Shown here: piece after piece, positions 57,481-64,000 of the stretch
How positions within the stretch are numbered: position 1 is the first letter of the stretch
Layout: every line of letters starts with the position of its first letter
Origin: Aeromonas encheleia
Lineage (GTDB): Bacteria; Pseudomonadota; Gammaproteobacteria; Enterobacterales; Aeromonadaceae
DNA length: 64,000 nt
Assembly (NCBI RefSeq): GCF_900637545.1
Contig: NZ_LR134376.1
Location: forward strand, 1,755,001-1,819,000
Direction: 5' to 3'
Notes under the pieces: generated by a model
The model's input: the letters and a program-made list of their open reading frames with translations, nothing else
Told to the model about the DNA's origin: nothing
Database searches by the model: none
Program-made: the position numbers and the translations under genes

Positions 57481-58475
57481 CCTCACCCCTGAGCACATCG
57501 GGTAAAGCCTTGGGCAAAGCCCTGCTGCGGCTGGCGGGGCTGCTCTGCCTGGTGTCGGCCGCGACCTTCGTGCTGCTCAGCTACTCCCCCATCGATCCCA
57601 TCAAGGCCTATATCGGCAACGATCTGCTGCACGTGCCCCCTGCGCAGTACGCCAGCATTGCCGCCCGCTGGGGGCTGGATCAGCCGCTGTGGCTGCGCTA
57701 CTGGCACTGGTTCGGCCAGGTGCTGCGGGGGGATCTCGGCTACTCCATGCTCTACAACGCGCCTGTCACCGAGGTGATCGGCAGCCGCTTCGCCGCCTCT
57801 TTCGCGCTGCTGGCGGGGGCCTGGCTGCTGTCGGGCGGCGCCGGCATCCTGCTCGGCCTGTGCGCCGGCCGTTATCTCAACCGCTGGCCGGACCGCCTCA
57901 TCTGCCGTCTCAGTTACCTGCTCGCCTCCCTGCCCACCTTCTGGGTCGGCCTGCTGCTGCTCGCCCTGTTCGCGGTGCACTGGCCGCTGCTGCCGGTCTG
58001 CTGCGCCTGGACGCCGGGCCTCGGCGCGGACCAGGTGGACTGGGCCGAGCGGCTGCGCCACCTCATCTTGCCGATCACCACCCTGGCCTTGCTCGGGATG
58101 GGCAACATAGCCCTGCACACCCGGGGGCGGGTGGCCGAGGTGCTGGCGAGCGACTTCATCCGCTACGCTCGCGCCCAGGGGGACGGCGGCTGGCCCATGC
58201 TGCGCTTTCACGTGCTGCGCCACGCCCTGACCCCGGCGCTCTGCCTGCAGTTTGCCTCCTTGGGTGAGCTTATCGGCGGCTCGCTGCTGGCGGAGAAGGT
58301 GTTTGCCTACCCAGGGCTCGGGCAGGCGACGGTGGACGCCGGGCTGCGAGGGGACATCCCCCTGCTGATGGGCATAGTGTTGTTTTGCACCCTGCTGGTG
58401 TTCCTCGGCAACGGCGTCGCCCGCCTGCTGGTGGCCCGCATGAGCCGGGGTTGGGAGGGTCCGCATGCTGTTTAA
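57465..58475 (+). CDS. ABC transporter permease 1 (NikB/DppB type)
   Basis: 336 residues. DppB/NikB-type permease with an early membrane helix (LLRLAGLLCLVSAATFVLLS), the family periplasmic text LGLDQPLWLRYWHWFGQVLR-like RGDLGYSMLYNAPVTEVIGS, and the EAA-type loop DFIRYARAQGDGGWPMLRFH followed by VLRHALTPAL. GTG 57465 is preferred because AGGA lies six bases upstream; TTG 57459 is an alternative. Overlaps the binding-protein gene by 16 bases and permease 2 by 11. Confidence 0.85.
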   Translation: MDVPVASPLSTSGKALGKALLRLAGLLCLVSAATFVLLSYSPIDPIKAYIGNDLLHVPPAQYASIAARWGLDQPLWLRYWHWFGQVLRGDLGYSMLYNAPVTEVIGSRFAASFALLAGAWLLSGGAGILLGLCAGRYLNRWPDRLICRLSYLLASLPTFWVGLLLLALFAVHWPLLPVCCAWTPGLGADQVDWAERLRHLILPITTLALLGMGNIALHTRGRVAEVLASDFIRYARAQGDGGWPMLRFHVLRHALTPALCLQFASLGELIGGSLLAEKVFAYPGLGQATVDAGLRGDIPLLMGIVLFCTLLVFLGNGVARLLVARMSRGWEGPHAV

Positions 58476-59277
58476 TCCGCTGCCCTCCCTGCTGCGCCTC
58501 GCGCTGGCCCTGAGCTGCCTCGGGCTGCTGGCCTGCTATGGCTGGAATCTGTCGGTGCAGGACGTGCCCATGGATCTGCTGGCCCGCCAGCAGGCCCCCT
58601 CGGCGCTGCACTGGTTCGGCACCGATCAGATGGGGCGGGATCTCTGGCAGCGGGCCTTCCTCGGCACCCTCACCAGCCTGGAGCTCGGCGTCAGCACCGC
58701 CCTGTGCAGCGGCCTGCTGGCCATGCTGGCGGCCAGCCTCTCGCTGCTGCACCCCAGGTGCGACTATCTGGTGCGGCTGCTCATCGATGCCATGCTGGCG
58801 CTGCCCCACATGCTGCTGCTGATCCTCATCTGCTTCACCCTGGGGGGCGGCCTGCACGGGGTGATCCTGGCGGTGGCGCTCACCCACTGGCCCAAGCTCG
58901 CGCTGATCCTGCGGGCCGAGGCGAGGCGGATCGCCTGCAGCGACTACGTGGTGCTGGCGCGCTGCCAGGGGATGGGGCCGCTGCGGCGCTGGTGTACTCA
59001 CCTGCTGCCCGGCCTGCTGCCCCAGTGGTTCATCGGCACCCTGCTGATGTTCCCCCATGCGGTGCTGCACAGCGCCGCCCTGAGTTTTCTGGGGTTTGGC
59101 CTGGCGGCCCACGAGGCCTCCCTTGGGCTGCTGCTGGCCGATGCCCTGCGTTATCTGGCGGGGGGCGGCTGGTGGCTGGCGCTCTTCCCCGGTCTGATGC
59201 TGTTGCTGCTGGTGCTGCTGTTCGATCAGGCTACCCGCGCCCTGCAGCAGCTCTGGTTTGGGGGTGAACCATGCTGA
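58465..59277 (+). CDS. ABC transporter permease 2 (NikC/DppC type)
   Basis: 270 residues. DppC/NikC-type permease: HWFGTDQMGRDLWQRAFLGT is the hallmark N-terminal motif, and the EAA loop is ACSDYVVLARCQGMGPLRRW. The C-terminal helix (WWLALFPGLMLLLLVLLFDQ) and tail RALQQLWFGGEPC are what is partly duplicated just downstream (59311-59402). Overlaps permease 1 by 11 bases. Confidence 0.85.
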   Translation: MLFNPLPSLLRLALALSCLGLLACYGWNLSVQDVPMDLLARQQAPSALHWFGTDQMGRDLWQRAFLGTLTSLELGVSTALCSGLLAMLAASLSLLHPRCDYLVRLLIDAMLALPHMLLLILICFTLGGGLHGVILAVALTHWPKLALILRAEARRIACSDYVVLARCQGMGPLRRWCTHLLPGLLPQWFIGTLLMFPHAVLHSAALSFLGFGLAAHEASLGLLLADALRYLAGGGWWLALFPGLMLLLLVLLFDQATRALQQLWFGGEPC

Positions 59278-59420
59278 TATTTGAAACCGCCACCTGGCGT
59301 CAGCACAGTCTGGCTGGCGCTCTTCCTCAGTTTCATGATGTTGTCGCTGGCGCTGCTGTTCGATCAGGTTACTCGCGCGCCCTGCAGCAGCTCTGGTTTG
59401 GGAGCAATGAGCGATGCTGA
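59271..59420 (+). repeat. Divergent junction duplication of the permease-2 3' end (49-codon mini-ORF)
   Basis: 59311-59402 repeats 59173-59262: both begin TGGCTGGCGCTCTTCC and end CCCTGCAGCAGCTCTGGTTTGG-like, with a 2-base insertion and many changes between. The segment from ATG 59271 (overlapping the permease-2 stop) to TGA 59418-59420 (overlapping the next ATPase ATG 59414) is an unbroken 49-codon frame. It ends RALQQLWFGSNERC, echoing the permease tail RALQQLWFGGEPC. Whether it is translated is unknown. Confidence 0.6.
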
Positions 59421-60205
59421 GCTTCGACAACGTCACCATAGAGGCGGCCCGCTACAACTGGCTGGGGCGCCGCCGCTGGCAGCCCTTGCTCTGCGACATC
59501 AACTTGCAACTGGCCCCCGGCGAGATAGTGGCGCTGGTGGGGGGCAGCGGCGAGGGCAAGAGCCTGCTGCTGCAGAGCGCCCTCAGCCTGCTGCCTGACA
59601 ACCTGCGCATGAGCGGCACCATAGCCCTCGACGGCACCCCGCTGTGTGACGAGGGGCGGGCCCGCCTGCGCGGCCACACCCTCTGCCATGTGCCGCAGGG
59701 GGTGAGTGCCCTCAACCCCCTGCTGACGGTGGAGCGTCAGCTCGGCCGCGCCGCCCGCCTCAGCGGCCAGAGCGGCTCCCACGAGCGGCTCTGCCAGCAG
59801 TTGCAGCGCTACCAGCTGCCGCCGGCGACCCTGGTGCATTATCCGCGTCAGCTCTCCGGCGGCATGGCCAAGCGCATCCTGGCCTGCGCCGCGGCGCTCG
59901 GCGGGGCGCGCTTCATCCTGGCGGACGAGATCACCGCCTGGCTTGACGAGGGGCTGGCCTGCCTGCTGCTGGGCCAGCTGCGCGAGCTCGCCCGCCAGGG
60001 CAGTGGCATCCTCTGGGTCACCCACGATCTGGCGCTGGCGGCCCGCTTCGCGGATCGCATAGTGGCGCTCCATCAGGGGCGGGTGAGCGACAGCCTGAGC
60101 AGTCAGCAGCTGCGCCAGGGGCAGGGCAGCCCCATGCTGCGTACCCACTGGCAGGCCTTGCCGGAGTTCAACTCACTCTTCGCGGCGTCGGAGGTTTCCC
60201 GATGA
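59414..60205 (+). CDS. ABC transporter ATPase 1 (NikD/DppD type)
   Basis: 263 residues. Walker A GGSGEGKSLLL, Q-loop CHVPQGVSALNPLLTVERQL, signature LSGGMAKRILACAAAL, Walker B RFILADEITAWLD and H-loop WVTHDLALAARF. It powers the importer with ATPase 2. The C-terminal tail HWQALPEFNSLFAASEVSR is the segment copied twice downstream. Start ATG 59414 lies seven bases inside the end of the upstream mini-ORF. Confidence 0.85.
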   Translation: MLSFDNVTIEAARYNWLGRRRWQPLLCDINLQLAPGEIVALVGGSGEGKSLLLQSALSLLPDNLRMSGTIALDGTPLCDEGRARLRGHTLCHVPQGVSALNPLLTVERQLGRAARLSGQSGSHERLCQQLQRYQLPPATLVHYPRQLSGGMAKRILACAAALGGARFILADEITAWLDEGLACLLLGQLRELARQGSGILWVTHDLALAARFADRIVALHQGRVSDSLSSQQLRQGQGSPMLRTHWQALPEFNSLFAASEVSR

Positions 60206-60303
60206 TGGCGTCGCTGGAACGGATCGCTTGTCAGGCTGCGGACATTCAGTGGCAGGCCTTGCCGGAGTTCAACTCACTCTTTTGCACGCCGGAGGTTTCT
60301 TGA
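60202..60303 (+). repeat. Junction repeat unit 1 (33-codon mini-ORF)
   Basis: First of two 101-bp units between the ATPase genes. It runs from ATG 60202 (overlapping the ATPase-1 stop, 60203-60205) to TGA 60301-60303, which overlaps the next ATG. It repeats the 3' end of ATPase 1: WQALPEFNSLF then EVS, identical bases for TGGCAGGCCTTGCCGGAGTT and beyond. It includes the GGAGG that serves as ribosome-binding site for the following start. The N-terminal half (MMASLERIACQAADIQ) is new sequence. Confidence 0.65.
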
Positions 60304-60404
60304 TGATTGAGTCGCAATCTTTGGCCTTCTCTCTGGTTGCGGGTGGCCGATGGCAGGCGCTGCCGGGGTTCCATTCACTCTTATCTGCACCGGAGGTCTG
60401 CTGA
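60303..60404 (+). repeat. Junction repeat unit 2 (33-codon mini-ORF)
   Basis: Second 101-bp unit, ATG 60303 to TGA 60402-60404, the stop overlapping the ATPase-2 start ATG 60404. It has the same length (33 codons) as unit 1 and the same tail pattern: WQALPGFHSLLSAPEVC against WQALPEFNSLFCTPEVS. The GGAGG ribosome-binding site is kept. The two units plus the ATPase-1 end make three copies of the junction. Confidence 0.65.
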
Positions 60405-61039
60405 TGTTCGAGGTACGGGATCTCAGCCTCCATCAAGGGGAACGCCCCCTCTGGCAGGGGCTGACGCTGGCGATCAAGGCCGGTGAGCGGCTCGGTCTCG
60501 CAGCCCCCAGCGGCCATGGCAAGACCACCCTGGGGCGGGTGCTGGCGGGCTGGCAGCTGGCGGGCGAGGGGGGGCAGATCCTGCTGGATGGCCAGCCTCT
60601 GCCACTCAAGGGCTATCACCCGGTGCAGCTGGTGCCCCAGCACCCCGAGCTCTGCTTCAACCCCTATCGCAGCACGGGTCAGGCGCTGTGGGACGTGTGG
60701 CGCCCGGACGAGGCCATGCTGGCGCGTTTCCTGGTCAAGCCCGAGTGGCTCGGCCGCAAGCCGGGTCAGCTCTCCGGCGGCGAGCTGGCGCGCATCGCCC
60801 TGCTGCGGGCGCTCGATCCCCGCACCCGGCTGCTGATCGCCGACGAGGTGACCGCCCAGCTGGATCCGCAGATCCAGCGCCACATCTGGCAGGAGTTGAT
60901 GAGGGAGTGCGAGAGCCGGGGGCTCGGCATGCTGGTGTTCAGCCACCAGCAGGCGCTGCTGCGCCAGGTGTGCCACCGGCTGATCCGCGTCGGTGAGGGG
61001 CCATCCGAGCAGGCGCCCGTCGTAAGCAGCGCGGCCTGA
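60404..61039 (+). CDS. ABC transporter ATPase 2 (NikE/DppF type)
   Basis: 211 residues, short for the family. Walker A APSGHGKTTLGR (first position A instead of G), Q-loop LVPQHPELCFNPYRS, signature LSGGELARIALLRAL, Walker B RLLIADEVTAQLD and H-loop VFSHQQALLRQV. Start ATG 60404 has CGGAGG upstream, supplied by the junction repeat. Last gene of the importer; a palindromic repeat pair and a terminator follow. Confidence 0.84.
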   Translation: MFEVRDLSLHQGERPLWQGLTLAIKAGERLGLAAPSGHGKTTLGRVLAGWQLAGEGGQILLDGQPLPLKGYHPVQLVPQHPELCFNPYRSTGQALWDVWRPDEAMLARFLVKPEWLGRKPGQLSGGELARIALLRALDPRTRLLIADEVTAQLDPQIQRHIWQELMRECESRGLGMLVFSHQQALLRQVCHRLIRVGEGPSEQAPVVSSAA

Positions 61040-61049
61040 GTGCCGGCGT

Positions 61050-61217
61050 CCCCCTCATCCCCAACCCTTCTCCCGCGAGGGGAGAAGGGAGTGCAGATGG
61101 CGACCTAGGATGATCTCTTCGCTTGAACGAGTTGTGCCAGTCGCGGTGGTGAGAGGTGGTCAGGTATGAGCAAAGATGCAGTCCCCTCTCCCTGGGGAGA
61201 GGGCCAGGGTGAGGGGG
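61050..61217. repeat. Inverted pair of palindromic extragenic repeats (BIME-like)
   Basis: 61050-61092 (CCCCCTCATCCCCAACCCTT...) and 61180-61217 are related in inverted orientation. Each contains its own hairpin (CTTCTCCC / GGGAGAAG and CCCTCTCCC / GGGGAGAGGG), and about 85 bases lie between. Such CCCTCACCC-type palindromes are scattered in many gammaproteobacterial genomes. They lie between the convergent importer and hyp operons. Confidence 0.6.
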
Positions 61218-61285
61218 CGACGCATATGAGAAGCGGGCAGTTTGGTGCAGATAGCCATAGCCACTCGCAAGGTTCGAACATAACA

Positions 61286-61320
61286 AGAGAGGGAGGCCTA
61301 TGCCTCCCTCTCTATTTATC
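61286..61320 (-). terminator. Terminator between convergent importer and hyp operons
   Basis: A 12-bp stem AGAGAGGGAGGC / GCCTCCCTCTCT with a 4-base loop, 24 bases past the hypB stop on the minus strand. Short T-rich tails follow on both strands (TTGTTATG on minus, ATTTATC on plus), so it can act in both directions. Confidence 0.75.
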
Positions 61321-61343
61321 AACGGTGTTTAACCGGTTCGCAC

Positions 61344-62447
61344 TCAGGCTGTTGCCAACCAGTTGAGCCAGGCGTCCATCCCTTCGCCGGTGGTGGCGCT
61401 GAGCTGGATCACCTGGATGTAGGGGTTGACCCGCTTGGCGTTCTCGATGCAGCGCGCCACGTCGAAGCTGACATGGGGCAGCAGATCCGTCTTGTTGATG
61501 ATCATCAGCTGGGCGGCGGCGAACATGTCCGGGTATTTCAGCGGCTTCTCCTCCCCCTCGGTGACCGAGAGGATGGCGACCTTGTACTTCTCGCCGAGAT
61601 CGAAGCCGGCGGGGCAGACCAGGTTGCCCACGTTCTCGATGAAGAGGATGCCCCCTTCATTGGCGGGCAGCTGGTGGCAGGCGTCGTGCACCATCTTGGC
61701 ATCCAGGTGGCAACCCTTGCCGGTGTTGATCTGGATGGCAGGCACCCCGGTGGCCCGGATGCGATCCGCATCGGCACTGGTCTGCTGATCCCCCTCGATC
61801 ACGGCGCAGGAGCGCTGGCCCTCCAGTCGGCGCAGGGTCTCGCACAGCAGGGTGGTCTTGCCCGAGCCCGGGCTCGACACCAGGTTCAGCACCAGCTGAC
61901 CGGCCTGGTCGAAGTGCTCCCTGTTGTGGACCGCCAGCTTGTTGTTCTTGGCCAGCACATCCATCTCGATGGCGATCAGCTGGCGTTGGCCCATGCCCGG
62001 CACCGACAGTCCCGCCGCGCCCTTGCCATAGTGCAGATCCGCATGCTGATGGGCATGGTCATGCTGGTGAGCGTGTTCGTGTTCGTGCTCGTGGCCGTGA
62101 TCATGGGGGTGAGCGTGATGATGCCCATGGTCGTCGGCGTGGTCGTGGGAGTGAGCGTGATGATGCCCATGGTCGTCGGCGTGGTCGTGGGAGTGAGCAT
62201 GATGATGCCCGTGAGCCTGGGGCTGGCCGGCCTGCACAGTGCCCACCCCGTGGTAGTGGTGATGGACATCCCCCTGATGGTGGTAGTGATGGTGAATGAT
62301 CAGGGTGCGCGGCGCTGGCTGCCGATGAGCGTGCTGATGGTCGTGATCGTGGCCGTGCTCGGCATGATGCTGGTGTTCGTGCTGGTGTTCATGTTCATGA
62401 TCGTGCCCGGCGATTCGTGCCTGGCCGCATCCGCATACGCTACACAT
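61344..62447 (-). CDS. hypB: Hydrogenase nickel-insertion GTPase HypB with long His-rich domain
   Basis: 367 residues. The N-terminus MCSVCGCG is the nickel-binding CxxCGC motif. About 135 residues of histidine-rich sequence follow, with more than 50 His counted by eye (runs such as [14 protein letters not shown]), likely storing nickel. The GTPase domain from about residue 160 has Walker [12 protein letters not shown], a switch [12 protein letters not shown], the metal-site block GKGCHLDA and NKTDLL. HypB with HypA delivers nickel to HybC. The His-rich DNA contains a 42-bp tandem repeat (62110-62193). It starts one base after the hypA stop. Confidence 0.95.
   Translation of the reverse strand: MCSVCGCGQARIAGHDHEHEHQHEHQHHAEHGHDHDHQHAHRQPAPRTLIIHHHYHHQGDVHHHYHGVGTVQAGQPQAHGHHHAHSHDHADDHGHHHAHSHDHADDHGHHHAHPHDHGHEHEHEHAHQHDHAHQHADLHYGKGAAGLSVPGMGQRQLIAIEMDVLAKNNKLAVHNREHFDQAGQLVLNLVSSPGSGKTTLLCETLRRLEGQRSCAVIEGDQQTSADADRIRATGVPAIQINTGKGCHLDAKMVHDACHQLPANEGGILFIENVGNLVCPAGFDLGEKYKVAILSVTEGEEKPLKYPDMFAAAQLMIINKTDLLPHVSFDVARCIENAKRVNPYIQVIQLSATTGEGMDAWLNWLATA
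62110..62213. repeat. 42-bp tandem repeat in the hypB His-rich region
   Basis: Two exact or near-exact 42-bp units (62110-62151 and 62152-62193) plus the first 20 bases of a third. On the minus strand they encode the 14-residue unit [14 protein letters not shown]. In-frame unit length means copy-number change would lengthen or shorten the nickel store without a frameshift. Confidence 0.85.
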
Positions 62448-62448
62448 A

Positions 62449-62790
62449 TCAACTTACCTCGATGTCGGTGATGCGCAGGCTATCGCCCTGCGCGACTCGT
62501 AATTTGTATCCGCCACACAGGGGGCAGGCCTGGCCGCGCTCGGTGAGGGTCACCGTCTTGCTGCAGTCGTAACACCAGCCCTCGGCGGCCTGGTGCTGAA
62601 AATGCAGGCTGGCGCCCTCGACGGCCGTGCCTTTGGCTGCGGCCTCGAAGCAGAAGGCGATGGTGTCGGGGTCGACGCAGGAGAAACTGCCGACCTCCAG
62701 CCAGAGTGCGGTGACCCTGGTAAAGCCGCGCTGGCTGGCCTGCTCGGCCGCCAGATCGATGGCCGCCATGGCAAGGGACATCTCGTGCAT
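62449..62790 (-). CDS. hypA: Hydrogenase nickel-insertion protein HypA
   Basis: 113 residues, standard for HypA. The start MHEMSLAM carries the N-terminal nickel-binding Met-His. The zinc domain has paired motifs CYDC and [24 protein letters not shown] is typical. In the hydrogenase-2 operon of E. coli this role is taken by HybF. hypB follows after one base; hypE lies 24 bases upstream. Confidence 0.94.
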   Translation of the reverse strand: MHEMSLAMAAIDLAAEQASQRGFTRVTALWLEVGSFSCVDPDTIAFCFEAAAKGTAVEGASLHFQHQAAEGWCYDCSKTVTLTERGQACPLCGGYKLRVAQGDSLRITDIEVS

Positions 62791-62814
62791 ATCAGGGCTC
62801 CTTTGGTCGGGTGC

Positions 62815-63819
62815 TTAGCAGATGCGGGGGAGCAGCTCCCCCTGTGGCAGTTCGAGATAACGGCGGCTGCCCCAGGGGTTGTTGAGGATCACCTTGTGCT
62901 GGGCGCTCTCTTTCACCACCCCGATCCGGCTGGCGGAGGGGTTGAAGGCGCGCAGCAGCGCCAGCGCGGCGTCCGCCTGCTCGGCCGGCAGGGCCAGCAC
63001 CATGGTGCCTTCGTTGGCGAGATCATGGGGCTCGAAGCCGTACAGCTCGCACAGGCCGCGCACCGGATCGCACACCGGAATGGCGGACTCTTCCAGCTCG
63101 ATGGCCACTTGGGAGGCGGTGCTCCATTCGTTGAGCACGGCGGCGAGCCCGCCCCGGGTGGCATCGCGCAGGGCGTGGGGGGTGAGCCCCGCTTGCAGCA
63201 GTGCCTCTACCTGGGGCCAGAGGGTGGTGCAGTCGCTCTTGAGCGCGGAGCCGAGCTGCAGGGCGTCGCGGGCCATCAGGATGCAGGCGCCGTGGCTGCC
63301 GATATCCCGCGACACCAGGATGGCGTCATCGGGCTTGAGGTTGCGCACCGAGATCCCCCGGCTCTGCGCAGGGCAAGGGAAGGTGCCGACCCCGCTGGTG
63401 TTGATGAACAGCTTGTCCGCCGCCCCCCTCGGCACCACCTTGGTGTCGCCGCAGACGATGCGGGCGCCGCTCTTGGTCAGTTCGGAGGCCATGGACTCGA
63501 CGATGCGGGCGAGATCGGCGTAGGGGAAGCCCTCCTCGATGATGAAGCTGCAGCTCAGGTATTCGGGCCTGGCCCCCATCATGGCGAGATCGTTGACGGT
63601 GCCGGCGATGGCCAGCTTGCCGATGTCGCCCCCCTCGAAGAAGAGCGGGGAGACGGTGAAGCTGTCGGTGGTGAAGGCGACGGGGCCTTGCACCGGCAGC
63701 AGGGCCGCGTCTTCACCGCGCAGCAGGATCTCGTTGCCGAAGTGGCGGAAGAAGAGCTGGTTGATCAGCTGGTTCATCTCGACGCCGCCACCACCGTGGC
63801 TAAGTTGAATCTCTCTCAT
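62815..63819 (-). CDS. hypE: Hydrogenase maturation protein HypE (thiocarboxamide/cyanide synthesis)
   Basis: 334 residues with the conserved carboxy-terminal PRIC, whose Cys receives the carbamoyl group from HypF and is dehydrated to thiocyanate for the Fe(CN)2CO centre. Other landmarks are LSHGGGGVEMNQLI, NEILLRGEDAALL, FTTDSFTVSPLFFEGGDIGK, LAIAGTVNDLAMMGA and RDATRGGLAAVLNEW. Start ATG 63819 overlaps the stop of an upstream mini-ORF (ATGA). hypC and hypD would be expected beyond the right edge. Confidence 0.95.
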   Translation of the reverse strand: MREIQLSHGGGGVEMNQLINQLFFRHFGNEILLRGEDAALLPVQGPVAFTTDSFTVSPLFFEGGDIGKLAIAGTVNDLAMMGARPEYLSCSFIIEEGFPYADLARIVESMASELTKSGARIVCGDTKVVPRGAADKLFINTSGVGTFPCPAQSRGISVRNLKPDDAILVSRDIGSHGACILMARDALQLGSALKSDCTTLWPQVEALLQAGLTPHALRDATRGGLAAVLNEWSTASQVAIELEESAIPVCDPVRGLCELYGFEPHDLANEGTMVLALPAEQADAALALLRAFNPSASRIGVVKESAQHKVILNNPWGSRRYLELPQGELLPRIC

Positions 63820-63908
63820 CGGGATGGGGTCTCCAGGTAGTGATGGAAGCAGACGGGTTCATCTCGACCCATCACCCGACCACCGTGGCTAAGTTGAATC
63901 TCTCTCAT
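63816..63908 (-). repeat. hypE-leader repeat unit A (30-codon mini-ORF)
   Basis: A copy of the hypE start (MREIQLSHGG), then RVMGRDEPVCFHHYLETPSR and a TGA that overlaps the hypE ATG (ATGA). The 89-bp period is exact between the three CTAAGTTGAAT blocks at 63800, 63889 and 63978. The first 10 residues are identical to HypE; the last 20 are unrelated to it. Confidence 0.65.
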
Positions 63909-63997
63909 CGTGACCGGGTCTCCAGACCGTGATAGAAGCAGACGGGTTCATCTCGACCCATCACCCGACCACAGTGGCTAAGTTGAATTTCTCTCAT
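63905..63997 (-). repeat. hypE-leader repeat unit B (30-codon mini-ORF)
   Basis: The second 89-bp unit, reading MREIQLSHCGRVMGRDEPVC then FYHGLETRSR and a TGA overlapping the ATG of unit A. It differs from unit A at a few bases. Whether more units lie beyond position 64000 cannot be seen. Confidence 0.6.
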
Positions 63998-64000
63998 GCT

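Noticed and set aside
63816..63997. CRISPR array
   Set aside because: The equally spaced repeats are 89-bp full tandem units that include coding sequence of hypE; no unique spacers and no cas genes. The 42-bp repeat in hypB is also direct tandem coding repeat without spacers.

Overview
The window looks like an Aeromonas chromosome (A. hydrophila / A. dhakensis type). This rests on the Vibrio-like gene order of the type VI secretion (T6SS) cluster, the Hcp-VgrG-Rhs and PAAR-VgrG islands around it, a Hyb-type hydrogenase-2 operon, and a high-GC background broken by AT-rich toxin/immunity cassettes. The species call is inference from gene content.

Layout. 0.1-0.6 kb: a YqhA-family membrane protein (minus strand). 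1.06-6.09 kb: a complete branched-chain amino-acid importer, livJ-livH-livM-livG-livF. 6.1-6.3 kb: two tandem tRNA-Asn genes (minus). 6.9-8.6 kb: a DauA-like SulP transporter. 8.8-9.25 kb: tRNA-Ser(GGA), then two degraded tRNA-like 3' ends, each still followed by an intrinsic terminator. 9.4-10.6 kb: an unrecognised membrane protein (minus). 11.2-22.5 kb: hcp, vgrG1, a DUF4123 adaptor, a 1616-residue Rhs effector with a low-GC toxin tip, a candidate immunity gene, a decayed AT-rich stretch and a Sel1-repeat lipoprotein. 23.1-43.4 kb: the main T6SS operon, tssB-tssC-tssE-tssF-tssG-tagH-tssJ-tssK-tssL-clpV-vasH-vasI-tssA-tssM-vasL. 43.7-49.05 kb: PAAR, vgrG2, a two-domain peptidoglycan-hydrolase effector (TseP-like) and an LprI-like periplasmic immunity protein. 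49.7-55.8 kb: hybOABCDE behind a near-ideal class II FNR promoter. 55.9-61.0 kb: a five-gene nickel/peptide-type ABC importer. 61.3-63.8 kb: hypE-hypA-hypB, convergent on the minus strand.

How it fits together. The main operon encodes sheath, baseplate, membrane complex, recycling ATPase and the sigma-54 activator VasH. Both satellite operons that supply tube and spike parts (hcp; PAAR-vgrG2-effector) carry good sigma-54 -24/-12 elements. Each also has the same upstream inverted repeat, GCAAC-NN-GTTGC, which I propose as the VasH binding site. I found no such pair before tssB. On the right, hydrogenase-2, its HypA/B/E nickel-insertion factors and an importer that may supply nickel form one functional block that the sequence suggests is induced without oxygen.

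The most unusual structure is a set of tandem duplications at gene junctions in the hydrogenase block: two 101-bp units between the two importer ATPase genes, a divergent unit between permease 2 and ATPase 1, and two 89-bp units before hypE. Each unit runs start codon to start codon and forms a 30-49-codon mini-ORF whose stop overlaps the next start, so a chain of translational coupling is kept.
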